A stretch of 11,425 nucleotides of DNA, taken from NCBI GenBank assembly GCA_029256005.1, contig JAQSYS010000030.1:1-11425 (forward strand), in the 5' to 3' direction. A program made the position numbers and the translations under genes. This document shows, one piece after another, positions 1-6,109 of this stretch (positions within the stretch are counted from its first letter, which is position 1; each line of letters begins with the position of its first letter). The stretch is from Sedimentibacter sp. (GTDB lineage: Bacteria; Bacillota; Clostridia; Tissierellales; Sedimentibacteraceae). The notes under the pieces were generated by a model. It did not search any database. It was not told where the DNA came from and worked only from the letters and a program-made list of their open reading frames with translations.

Positions 1-1
1 A

Positions 2-1105
2 ACAAAATTTTATATGGGAATGTCAATATTGTGCTTGATTGTACTTTTTGTAGGCTACAGCTATGTCTATAATTTGTCCGAGAAAAGAAAGTCAGGGCAA
101 GATATAACCACCATCTCTATTAACTACAATGGAGATGAAGAGGATGATGAAAACGCAAATCCTATTGATAAAATAATGTCCTACTTCAATATTTTCCTGG
201 AAAAGACTTTTAAAGAAAATGAAGACTCAGTTAAACTTATAGAAAGTGACTACAATCAAACTAAGGATGTTTTTAAAACCATAGACACCAAAGAAGAACA
301 AAAGAATAATGAAGTCAAAGATGATTTAAAAATATACGAAGAAGAAAATGAGCCGCAGATAGCTGAGCAAACAGTTTATTTAGCCAATAATCGACAAGAA
401 GATTTCTTTAGAGTTGTAGAATCACCAACATACAGAAGCAGCGCTCCTCGTGATATGAACCTTGACGCTGCTTCTGTTAATGAAAAATTTAATTTAGTGT
501 TTTATCACACGCATGGAACAGAAAGCTATATGCCTCATGAAGAAGGAAATTTTAGAACTCAGGACGAAAGATACAACGTTATGGGTGTAGGAACAAAGAT
601 AGCAGCAAATTTGCAAGGATATGGATTAGAGGTGAAACACTTAAAAGACTACAATGATTATCCAGATTATAATTCATCATACGCTAATTCAAATTATGCA
701 GTAAAACAAGTATTATCAGAAAGCAAGAAAAATATTTTAATAGATATACATAGAGATGGTGCGGAAGAAAATTCACTTTACGAACAAAAATTATCTCAAG
801 TAAAGACAACTGAAATAAATGGAAAGATAGCAGCAACATGCACTTTGGTTGTGGGAGATAAGAATGGAAACTATGAAGAATTAAAACAAAATGCTCAAAA
901 GCTGTATGAAATTGCACAAGAAATGTATCCTGGGCTGTTTAGAGAAATAATCATAAGACCAGGAGCATATTTTAACCAATTTAATTCTGATTATTCACTC
1001 TTAATAGAGATAGGAAGTACATTAAATCATATAGATGAAGTTAATTATTCTGCAGAACTATTAACCGAAATATTAGCTGAGTATATTGGTGAAATTAGTA
1101 AATAA
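2..1105 (+). CDS. spoIIP: Stage II sporulation protein P (5'-truncated by window edge)
   Basis: SpoIIP is a membrane-anchored peptidoglycan amidase/endopeptidase that works with SpoIID and SpoIIM to thin septal wall and drive engulfment of the forespore. The visible protein begins inside or next to a transmembrane anchor (hydrophobic run in about the first 20 residues). A long acidic, low-complexity linker of about 110 residues follows, then the SpoIIP domain. Numbering from the ATG at 14, key motifs are HTHGTESY (165-172), DIHRDG (244-249) and IEIGS (331-335); these carry the histidines and glutamate expected of this zinc amidase fold. The frame stays open to base 2, and the ATG at 14 has no ribosome binding site in front of it and sits directly at the membrane segment. 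The true start is therefore probably left of the window, with a short cytoplasmic N-terminus missing. The stop codon lies just before the lepA promoter. Family assignment is firm; the start is unknown. Confidence 0.93.
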   Translation, partial: TKFYMGMSILCLIVLFVGYSYVYNLSEKRKSGQDITTISINYNGDEEDDENANPIDKIMSYFNIFLEKTFKENEDSVKLIESDYNQTKDVFKTIDTKEEQKNNEVKDDLKIYEEENEPQIAEQTVYLANNRQEDFFRVVESPTYRSSAPRDMNLDAASVNEKFNLVFYHTHGTESYMPHEEGNFRTQDERYNVMGVGTKIAANLQGYGLEVKHLKDYNDYPDYNSSYANSNYAVKQVLSESKKNILIDIHRDGAEENSLYEQKLSQVKTTEINGKIAATCTLVVGDKNGNYEELKQNAQKLYEIAQEMYPGLFREIIIRPGAYFNQFNSDYSLLIEIGSTLNHIDEVNYSAELLTEILAEYIGEISK

Positions 1106-1109
1106 TGCT

Positions 1110-1137
1110 TTTACAAAAGAATAAACTTTGGTATAAT
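1110..1137 (+). promoter_or_regulatory. Sigma-A promoter of lepA
   Basis: A -35 box TTTACA (1110-1115) and a perfect -10 box TATAAT (1132-1137) are separated by 16 bp, immediately after the spoIIP stop codon. This would give lepA vegetative expression independent of the sporulation-controlled gene upstream. A transcript would start near 1144, leaving a leader of about 30 nt. Confidence 0.75.
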
Positions 1138-1156
1138 ACCCTATATCTATAAAAAT

Positions 1157-1166
1157 AGGGAGGAAG
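1157..1166 (+). promoter_or_regulatory. Ribosome binding site deciding the TTG start of lepA
   Basis: The stretch AGGGAGGAAG contains a strong GGGAGG Shine-Dalgarno core. It lies about 8 nt before the TTG at 1173, and no in-frame ATG or GTG is closer. It supports TTG as the lepA start codon. Confidence 0.8.
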
Positions 1167-1172
1167 TAATTT

Positions 1173-2978
1173 TTGGACAGAAAAAAATACATAAGAAACT
1201 TTTCGATAATCGCTCATATAGATCATGGCAAATCAACATTGGCTGACAGATTAATAGAAAATACAGGACTTCTTTCTCATCGTGAAATGCAGGAACAGGT
1301 TTTAGATAACATGGATCTTGAAAGAGAAAGAGGAATAACAATCAAGCTTCAAACCATAAGTCTTTTATACAAGGCACAGGATGGACACGATTACACTTTG
1401 AATTTAATTGACACTCCGGGGCATGTAGACTTTAACTATGAGGTATCAAGAAGTCTGGCAGCATGTGAAGGAGCAGTTCTTGTAGTTGACGCTTCACAGG
1501 GTATAGAAGCACAAACTTTAGCAAATGTGTATCTTGCAATGGATCAGAATTTAGAAATAGTACCAGTTATAAATAAGATAGATCTGCCCAGTGCAAGACC
1601 AGATGAAATTAAGAAGGAAATAGAAGATGTTATAGGTCTTGACTGCGAAAATGCACCGCTTATATCAGCTAAAGACAACATCAACATTGACCAGGTGCTA
1701 GAAGCTGTAGTAAGGCAGGTTCCGCCTCCAACAGGAGATGAAAATTCTCCTTTAAAGGCTCTTGTATTTGACTCGTATTATGACAGCTATAGAGGTGTTG
1801 TAGCATATATCAGAATTAAAGAAGGTCAAGTTAAAAAAGGCGACAAAATCAGAATGATGTCAACAGGTAAGACATTTGACGTCACAGAGGTTGGAATAGT
1901 TTCGCCTACACAGAAACCCGTAACTGCATTGTATTCAGGCGATGTGGGTTATTTGTGTGCAAGTATGAAGGAAGTTAAAAGCTGCGGTGTGGGTGATACT
2001 ATCACAAATGATAGCAATCCGGCAAAGGAACCATTACCTGGATATAAGAAGGTAACATCAATGGTTTTTTGTGGTGTTTATCCTGCAGAAGGTGAAGAAT
2101 ATAATGCTGTAAGAGATGCACTTGAAAAACTGCAGGTTAATGATGCTTCATTGACATTTGAGCCTGAAACATCTATTGCATTAGGTTTTGGTTTCAGATG
2201 CGGGTTTTTAGGACTTTTACACATGGAAATAATTCAGGAAAGACTTGAAAGAGAGTTCAATTTAAATATAATCGCAACAACTCCAAGTGTTATATACAAG
2301 GTTTACAAAACAAATGGAGAAATGATTATATTACAGAATCCTACAAACATGCCTCCTGTCCAAGAAATTGAATATATGGAAGAGCCAATTGTCAATGCAT
2401 CCATTATGACACCAACAGATTATGTTGGACCAATTATGGATCTTTGCCAAAACCGACGAGGTATATTTGAAAATATGGAATATATGGAAGCAACCAGAGT
2501 TATACTTCATTACAAGCTTCCATTAAATGAGGTTATTTATGATTTCTTTGATGCATTAAAATCAAAAACAAGAGGATATGCATCACTGGATTATGAGCTG
2601 GATGGATATGTTCGTTCAGAATTGGTTAAAATGGATATATTGATAAATGCTGAGTTGGTGGATGCATTTTCACTAATTGTTCATGAACAAAAGGCATATG
2701 AACGAGGAAGAATGATTGTTGAAAAGCTTAAAGATGTAATACCAAGACATTTGTTTGCTGTACCTCTTCAAGCTGCCATAGGCGGAAAAGTTATTGCCAG
2801 AGAAACAGTAAAAGCCTTAAGAAAAGACGTATTGGCTAAATGCTACGGCGGGGATATATCAAGAAAGAAAAAGCTTCTTGAAAAGCAAAAAGAAGGTAAG
2901 AAGCGTATGAGACAAATTGGAAACGTAGAAGTACCTCAAGAAGCATTCTTAGCTGTTTTAAAATTTGATGAAGATTAA
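1173..2978 (+). CDS. lepA: Elongation factor 4 (LepA), ribosome-associated translational GTPase
   Basis: LepA/EF4 is a cytoplasmic GTPase that binds ribosomes and influences translocation, initiation and 30S maturation, especially under ionic stress. All G motifs are present: G1 AHIDHGKST (14-22), G2 with RGITI (53-57), G3 DTPGH (80-84), G4 NKID (134-137) and G5 SAK (165-167). Beta-barrel domain II, the EF-G-like domains III and V, and the basic LepA-specific C-terminal domain (ending with a lysine-rich stretch and AFLAVLKFDED) follow. The length of 601 residues matches the usual ~600. The start is TTG, chosen because a strong GGGAGG site sits at the right distance and MDRKKYIRNFSIIAHIDHGK is a normal LepA N-terminus. 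The gene lies just behind spoIIP, as in many Firmicutes. Instead of the often-seen hemW/hrcA, the next genes are a lemA/TPM pair, only 11 bp away and probably cotranscribed. Confidence 0.98.
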   Translation: MDRKKYIRNFSIIAHIDHGKSTLADRLIENTGLLSHREMQEQVLDNMDLERERGITIKLQTISLLYKAQDGHDYTLNLIDTPGHVDFNYEVSRSLAACEGAVLVVDASQGIEAQTLANVYLAMDQNLEIVPVINKIDLPSARPDEIKKEIEDVIGLDCENAPLISAKDNINIDQVLEAVVRQVPPPTGDENSPLKALVFDSYYDSYRGVVAYIRIKEGQVKKGDKIRMMSTGKTFDVTEVGIVSPTQKPVTALYSGDVGYLCASMKEVKSCGVGDTITNDSNPAKEPLPGYKKVTSMVFCGVYPAEGEEYNAVRDALEKLQVNDASLTFEPETSIALGFGFRCGFLGLLHMEIIQERLEREFNLNIIATTPSVIYKVYKTNGEMIILQNPTNMPPVQEIEYMEEPIVNASIMTPTDYVGPIMDLCQNRRGIFENMEYMEATRVILHYKLPLNEVIYDFFDALKSKTRGYASLDYELDGYVRSELVKMDILINAELVDAFSLIVHEQKAYERGRMIVEKLKDVIPRHLFAVPLQAAIGGKVIARETVKALRKDVLAKCYGGDISRKKKLLEKQKEGKKRMRQIGNVEVPQEAFLAVLKFDED

Positions 2979-2989
2979 GAGGTGTTAAA

Positions 2990-3556
2990 ATGAAAAAGGG
3001 TACAATAGTTTTATTAGTAATAGTAGCAGTAATTGCTATATTTGTAATAAGTATTTTTGGAAGCTACAATTCATTGGTTTCTTTAGATGAAAGTGTAAAT
3101 ACACAATGGGCTAATGTTGAAAGCAAGCTTCAAAGAAGATATGATTTAATTCCGAACATGGTTGAATCAGTTAAAGCATCTATGAAACAGGAGCAGGAAG
3201 TATTTAAATATATAGCAGATGCAAGGGCTAAGTTGGCTGGAGCAGGAAGTGTTTCTGAAAAAGTTGAAGCATCTAATGAATTAGAAGGTGCATTATCAAG
3301 ACTTCTAGTAGTTGTAGAAAATTACCCTGAGCTTAAATCAAACGAAAATGTTAGGGCATTTATGGATGAACAAGCAGGAACTGAAAACAGAATATCTACT
3401 GAAAGAGACAGATACAATGCAGTTGTAAAAGAATATAATGCAACAATCAGATCCTTCCCTAAAAATATATTGGCAGGAATGTTTGGATTTGAGAAAAGAC
3501 CTTATTTTGAAGCAACGCCTGGAGCTGAGACTGCACCTGAAGTAAACTTTGATTAA
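2990..3556 (+). CDS. lemA: LemA family membrane-anchored protein
   Basis: LemA-family proteins have one N-terminal membrane segment and a helical-bundle domain outside the membrane; their biochemical role is not settled. Here residues 5-24 are strongly hydrophobic behind MKK. The LemA signature follows: a conserved stretch from W40 to N56 (WANVESKLQRRYDLIPN), then KASMKQEQEVF, and near the C-terminus YNATIRSFP plus AGMFGFEKRPYF. The length of 188 residues is typical. The ATG has an AGAGGTG site (2978-2984) overlapping the lepA stop region, so the gene is tightly coupled to lepA. Its stop codon overlaps or abuts the next gene, which encodes a TPM-domain protein. LemA and TPM-domain proteins are widely found as neighbours, which supports a joint membrane function, but the substrate is unknown. 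Confidence 0.94.
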   Translation: MKKGTIVLLVIVAVIAIFVISIFGSYNSLVSLDESVNTQWANVESKLQRRYDLIPNMVESVKASMKQEQEVFKYIADARAKLAGAGSVSEKVEASNELEGALSRLLVVVENYPELKSNENVRAFMDEQAGTENRISTERDRYNAVVKEYNATIRSFPKNILAGMFGFEKRPYFEATPGAETAPEVNFD

Positions 3557-3573
3557 TGTGGATGGTGATTTAT

Positions 3574-4377
3574 TTGAAAAAAAGTTTATTGCCCCTAATG
3601 CTGGTAGCAGTTTTAATTTTATCAGGTGCTTTTGCATATGGACAGGAATTAAAGCTGCCTGAACCAACAAAAGAATTTTATGTCAATGATTTTGCTGATT
3701 TAATAAATGAAGAGGCTGAAAATAACATAATTCAGATTAATTTGAATTATGAAAATACTAAAGAACAGCCTCAGATAGTTGTAGCAACAGTCAAAAACCT
3801 GCAAGGCTTAGATGAAAACAAATATGCTGTAGAACTTTTTGAAAAATGGCAGATAGGAAACAAGGAATATGACAACGGCATATTAGTGCTTCTTTCTCTA
3901 GAGGAAAGGAGAATTAAAATAGAAGTTGGATATGGACTCGAGGGTGCAATAACTGACTCTGAGGCCGGAAGAATACTTGATAGTTCTGTTGATTACCTAT
4001 CAGAAGGAGATTATTCCACTGGGCTCGAAAATATATTTTATCAGTTGGCTGAATCAGTCAATGAAGAGTATGGATTTGACAATGATGAGATATTCAACAA
4101 TGTAGATGTTGATATACAACCAGTGAGAAGCTCGGCTGATGTAGGCTCCTTATTCAAGCTAATATTATTGATTATAGTAATTATAATAATAAATGGCTTT
4201 GGCGGAGGAGGCAGACGAGGGCGAAGAGGATTTTTTATTCCTCCGATAATTCGTGGCGGGCCAGGAGGGTTCGGCGGTGGCGGATTTGGTGGCTCTGGTG
4301 GCGGAGGCGGTTTTGGAGGAGGAAGCTTTGGTGGAGGCGGTAGCTCTGGCGGAGGCGGCGCAGGTCGAGGCTTTTAA
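3574..4377 (+). CDS. TPM-domain (YgcG-like) membrane protein with glycine-rich C-terminus
   Basis: The protein has a signal peptide (KKSLLPLMLVAVLILSGAFA then YGQ), a TPM/DUF477 domain and a membrane segment, followed by a 60-residue Gly-rich tail with an early RRGRR cluster and FGGG/SGGGG repeats. TPM landmarks include FYVNDFADLI, YDNGILVLLS, RRIKIEVGYGLEGAITD and GDYSTGLENI. TPM domains have been linked to phosphatase activity in plant TLP18.3 and to membrane or envelope assembly in bacteria; here the role is inferred only from family and from pairing with lemA. Start: TTG at 3574 is preferred because GGTGAT (3564-3569), matching the 3' part of the anti-Shine-Dalgarno complement, precedes it, and it yields a clean MKKS signal peptide. 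The ATG at 3556 overlaps the lemA stop as TAATG and would add six residues (MWMVIY). It remains possible by translational coupling. Confidence 0.9.
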   Translation: MKKSLLPLMLVAVLILSGAFAYGQELKLPEPTKEFYVNDFADLINEEAENNIIQINLNYENTKEQPQIVVATVKNLQGLDENKYAVELFEKWQIGNKEYDNGILVLLSLEERRIKIEVGYGLEGAITDSEAGRILDSSVDYLSEGDYSTGLENIFYQLAESVNEEYGFDNDEIFNNVDVDIQPVRSSADVGSLFKLILLIIVIIIINGFGGGGRRGRRGFFIPPIIRGGPGGFGGGGFGGSGGGGGFGGGSFGGGGSSGGGGAGRGF

Positions 4378-4422
4378 AAATAAGTGAAACAATAATAGTT
4401 AACGATGAATATGAACAGTTTA

Positions 4423-4456
4423 GAAAGGCTTTGAATCGTCAGATTCAAAGCCTTTC
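4423..4456 (+). terminator. Hairpin terminator after the lepA-lemA-TPM unit, possibly serving both strands
   Basis: A perfect 15-bp inverted repeat (arms 4423-4437 and 4442-4456) closes a 4-nt loop, GTCA. The plus strand then reads GTTATAATTTT, a broken T-tract. The structure sits between the TPM gene stop (4377) and the end of the convergent minus-strand gene (4483). It could end transcription from both sides, although the minus-side tail (TAAACTGTTC) is poorer. Confidence 0.75.
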
Positions 4457-4482
4457 GTTATAATTTTAAAATAATTTCATTA

Positions 4483-4989
4483 CTAAGAAATTTTTCCGGA
4501 AAAAATAACTTCATCTGTGTCTGCATTTATAATTGAAAGCCCTTTTTCTTCCCAGTTTGAAGAACCAAGGTATCCAAGTCTGTCATCCCAGGCATCATCA
4601 TACTCATTCTTAGTAACCTTTTCTCCATCAACAAAGTATTCAATTAATGATTCTATTAATTTGAAGCCATCCTGAGAAGCATAATCAAGATCATCATCAT
4701 ATTCGTAATCTTCTTCATAATCATCTTTATAATTATATTCGTCATTATCATAATAGTCATAGTCATTGTAATCAATATCAATATCAGCATCTGTATACAG
4801 GTAGCCGTAATTTATTAAATTATATAGGCATTCGTACATTTCATCCATGCTTTCATCATTGCTGTAGACTACAGCTAATTGAGAAAAGAAATCTAAAATT
4901 TCCTGGTCTTTTACCTCATAGGTAACCTTATCCTTAGTATAAAGCATTTCTTTAAAATCGCCGCTTTCATTTGTTATAGTAATTTTCAT
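4483..4989 (-). CDS. Hypothetical acidic protein with Asp/Tyr-rich tract
   Basis: I do not recognise a family. The 168-residue protein has no signal peptide or membrane segment, so it is probably cytoplasmic. Residues 1-66 look globular (MKITITNESGDFKEMLY, then a helical DQEILDFFSQLAVVY region). Residues 67-103 are a low-complexity tract in which 29 of 37 residues are Asp, Tyr or Glu. Residues 104-168 look globular again and end in a beta-strand-like DEVIFSGKIS. The N- and C-terminal parts could be one domain split by the tract, but this is only inference. The ATG is supported by a strong AAGGAGGA site about 9 nt upstream, so it is very likely a real gene. It lies convergent to the TPM gene and downstream of the MBL hydrolase gene on the same strand, but a terminator between them argues for separate transcripts. 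Binding of cations or of a basic partner is conceivable from composition alone. Confidence 0.8.
   Translation of the reverse strand: MKITITNESGDFKEMLYTKDKVTYEVKDQEILDFFSQLAVVYSNDESMDEMYECLYNLINYGYLYTDADIDIDYNDYDYYDNDEYNYKDDYEEDYEYDDDLDYASQDGFKLIESLIEYFVDGEKVTKNEYDDAWDDRLGYLGSSNWEEKGLSIINADTDEVIFSGKIS
4681..4791 (-). repeat. Low-complexity GAT/TAT-rich coding tract (Asp/Tyr)
   Basis: This is the part of the hypothetical gene that encodes residues 67-103. It is built almost entirely from GAT, GAC, TAT, TAC, GAA and AAT codons, giving 15 Asp, 10 Tyr and 4 Glu in 37 residues. The trinucleotide-like pattern suggests growth by replication slippage and possible length variation between strains; this is inferred from composition. 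Confidence 0.6.
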
Positions 4990-5117
4990 GTTCCATCCTC
5001 CTTGATACTTTATTATTTGTAATATATATTAAACTTTTTAAAATTTTATCATATATTTTTTTAAATTCTTAACAATTAATTTTCCATATAAAGGGGGGAT
5101 TACATGTACACATAAAA

Positions 5118-5146
5118 AAAATGTCGCTAAATGTATGCGACATTTT
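5118..5146 (-). terminator. Rho-independent terminator of the MBL-fold hydrolase gene
   Basis: Read on the minus strand, AAAATGTCGC and GCGACATTTT form a 10-bp stem around a 9-nt loop, and the transcript continues with a run of U. It lies about 20 bp past the stop codon of the gene at 5164-5886. The same stem has no T-tract on the plus strand, which fixes its direction. Confidence 0.85.
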
Positions 5147-5163
5147 AGAGGGGGTACATTTTA

Positions 5164-5886
5164 CTAAGACAATAAAATTTCATTATTATGTTTAATTTCA
5201 ATAATTTCAGTTTGAGTTTGTGACATTGATTTTTTAAAATTAGTTGTTATGTTGAAATTATCCCAAAAATGCATTGGAATAAAAATTTTAGGATTTAATT
5301 GTTCTATAAAATATTTGCCACCACTTGAATAATTATCTTCAAGTCTTCCATCAACAGGGAAAAATGCTACATCCATATTAATGTCTTTAATCATGATGTC
5401 CTTAATAATTTTTTTGAATGCATTTTCCATTTGAGCTTCTTCTTCATCTGTATCATCCATCCATTTCCACCAGTTTAAATCACCTGCATGAAATATGATC
5501 AAACCATCCACATTAACAATGAAGCTTATGCCTGCATCAGTTGAGCCAAAAGTATTAATTTTAAGGTTATTTATTGATAGGTCTTCGTTTTTACCTGCTG
5601 TGTACGCATTATCCTTTTTTTCATAAAGTTTTATATCACTGCTTAATATGTAATAGGTATTTTCTTTTTCATTGCTCCAGGACAATATATCATAATTGAA
5701 ATGATCTTGATGGCTGTGAGATGAAAATACATAAAGTGGCTTTACACTTTCAATAATTTTGTCAAACAGTTCATTAAATTTAAAGTCATCATTACATTCC
5801 TTATCGTGTTTAAAATAATCAAATATTAAAAATGAACTTTCTGTTTCAACAATAAAGCAGCTATGATAAATATAATATATTTTCAA
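5164..5886 (-). CDS. Metallo-beta-lactamase-fold hydrolase (UlaG/Lactamase_B_3-like)
   Basis: A 240-residue cytoplasmic protein with a single MBL domain of the UlaG/PF13483-like type. The metal motif HSHQDH (57-62) fits the HxHxDH signature. HAGD (133-136) gives the third histidine and the bridging aspartate, and MH at 205-206 gives the last histidine, so the di-metal site looks complete. The N-terminus MKIYYIYHSCFIVET with FDY after it is the usual first beta-sheet of this family. An acidic insert (MDDTDEEEAQMENAF) follows the HAGDLNWWKW stretch. Family members hydrolyse diverse substrates; nothing here reveals this one's. Start: TTG, chosen because GGAG lies 8 nt upstream and residue 1 begins the conserved strand. 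No ATG is available nearby in frame. It is divergent from the helicase gene and ends at its own terminator. Confidence 0.9.
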   Translation of the reverse strand: MKIYYIYHSCFIVETESSFLIFDYFKHDKECNDDFKFNELFDKIIESVKPLYVFSSHSHQDHFNYDILSWSNEKENTYYILSSDIKLYEKKDNAYTAGKNEDLSINNLKINTFGSTDAGISFIVNVDGLIIFHAGDLNWWKWMDDTDEEEAQMENAFKKIIKDIMIKDINMDVAFFPVDGRLEDNYSSGGKYFIEQLNPKIFIPMHFWDNFNITTNFKKSMSQTQTEIIEIKHNNEILLS

Positions 5887-6043
5887 AGTTTCATCTCCAT
5901 TCAGTAGTTTTAAATAATAATATCACAAAAGATAGAATATAAAAAGAATAAAACATTATTTATGGTTAAAAATATAATATACTGAATATAAAAAGGAAAT
6001 TTATAGCTTTACAAGAAATATATAAATATTTTGCAAATATTAT

Positions 6044-6072
6044 TTGTAATTTACACAAATGCATAGTATAAT
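6044..6072 (+). promoter_or_regulatory. Sigma-A promoter of the DEAD-box helicase gene
   Basis: TTGTAA (6044-6049) and a perfect TATAAT (6067-6072) are separated by an ideal 17 bp. The transcript would begin near 6079 and have a short leader of about 30 nt with a GAGGT ribosome binding site at 6094-6098. The rest of the divergent gap 5887-6043 is very AT-rich. It must also hold the promoter of the minus-strand MBL gene, which I cannot place with confidence. Confidence 0.75.
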
Positions 6073-6109
6073 GAGAAGTTAATAAAAAAGAACGAGGTAG
6101 AAAAGATTA

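Noticed and set aside
14..16. ATG at 14 as the true start of spoIIP
   Set aside because: No ribosome binding site, the frame is open to the window edge, and it would start directly at the membrane segment without the short cytoplasmic N-terminus usual in SpoIIP.
4165..4392. Minus-strand open frame rich in Ser, Ala and Thr opposite the Gly-rich tail of the TPM gene
   Set aside because: It is the mirror of GGN repeats on the plus strand, has no ribosome binding site and lies fully inside a well-supported gene.
5120..5194. A 24-codon plus-strand frame starting inside the terminator hairpin
   Set aside because: No ribosome binding site at proper distance, and it overlaps a clear minus-strand terminator and the end of the MBL gene.
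5935..5995. A 12-bp direct repeat GAATATAAAAAG (5935-5946 and 5984-5995) in the MBL-helicase gap
   Set aside because: It is AT-only apart from its ends, in a very AT-rich gap; chance is a sufficient explanation.
6050..6072. TTTACA at 6050 as the -35 box of the helicase promoter
   Set aside because: The spacer to TATAAT would be only 11 bp; TTGTAA at 6044 gives 17 bp.
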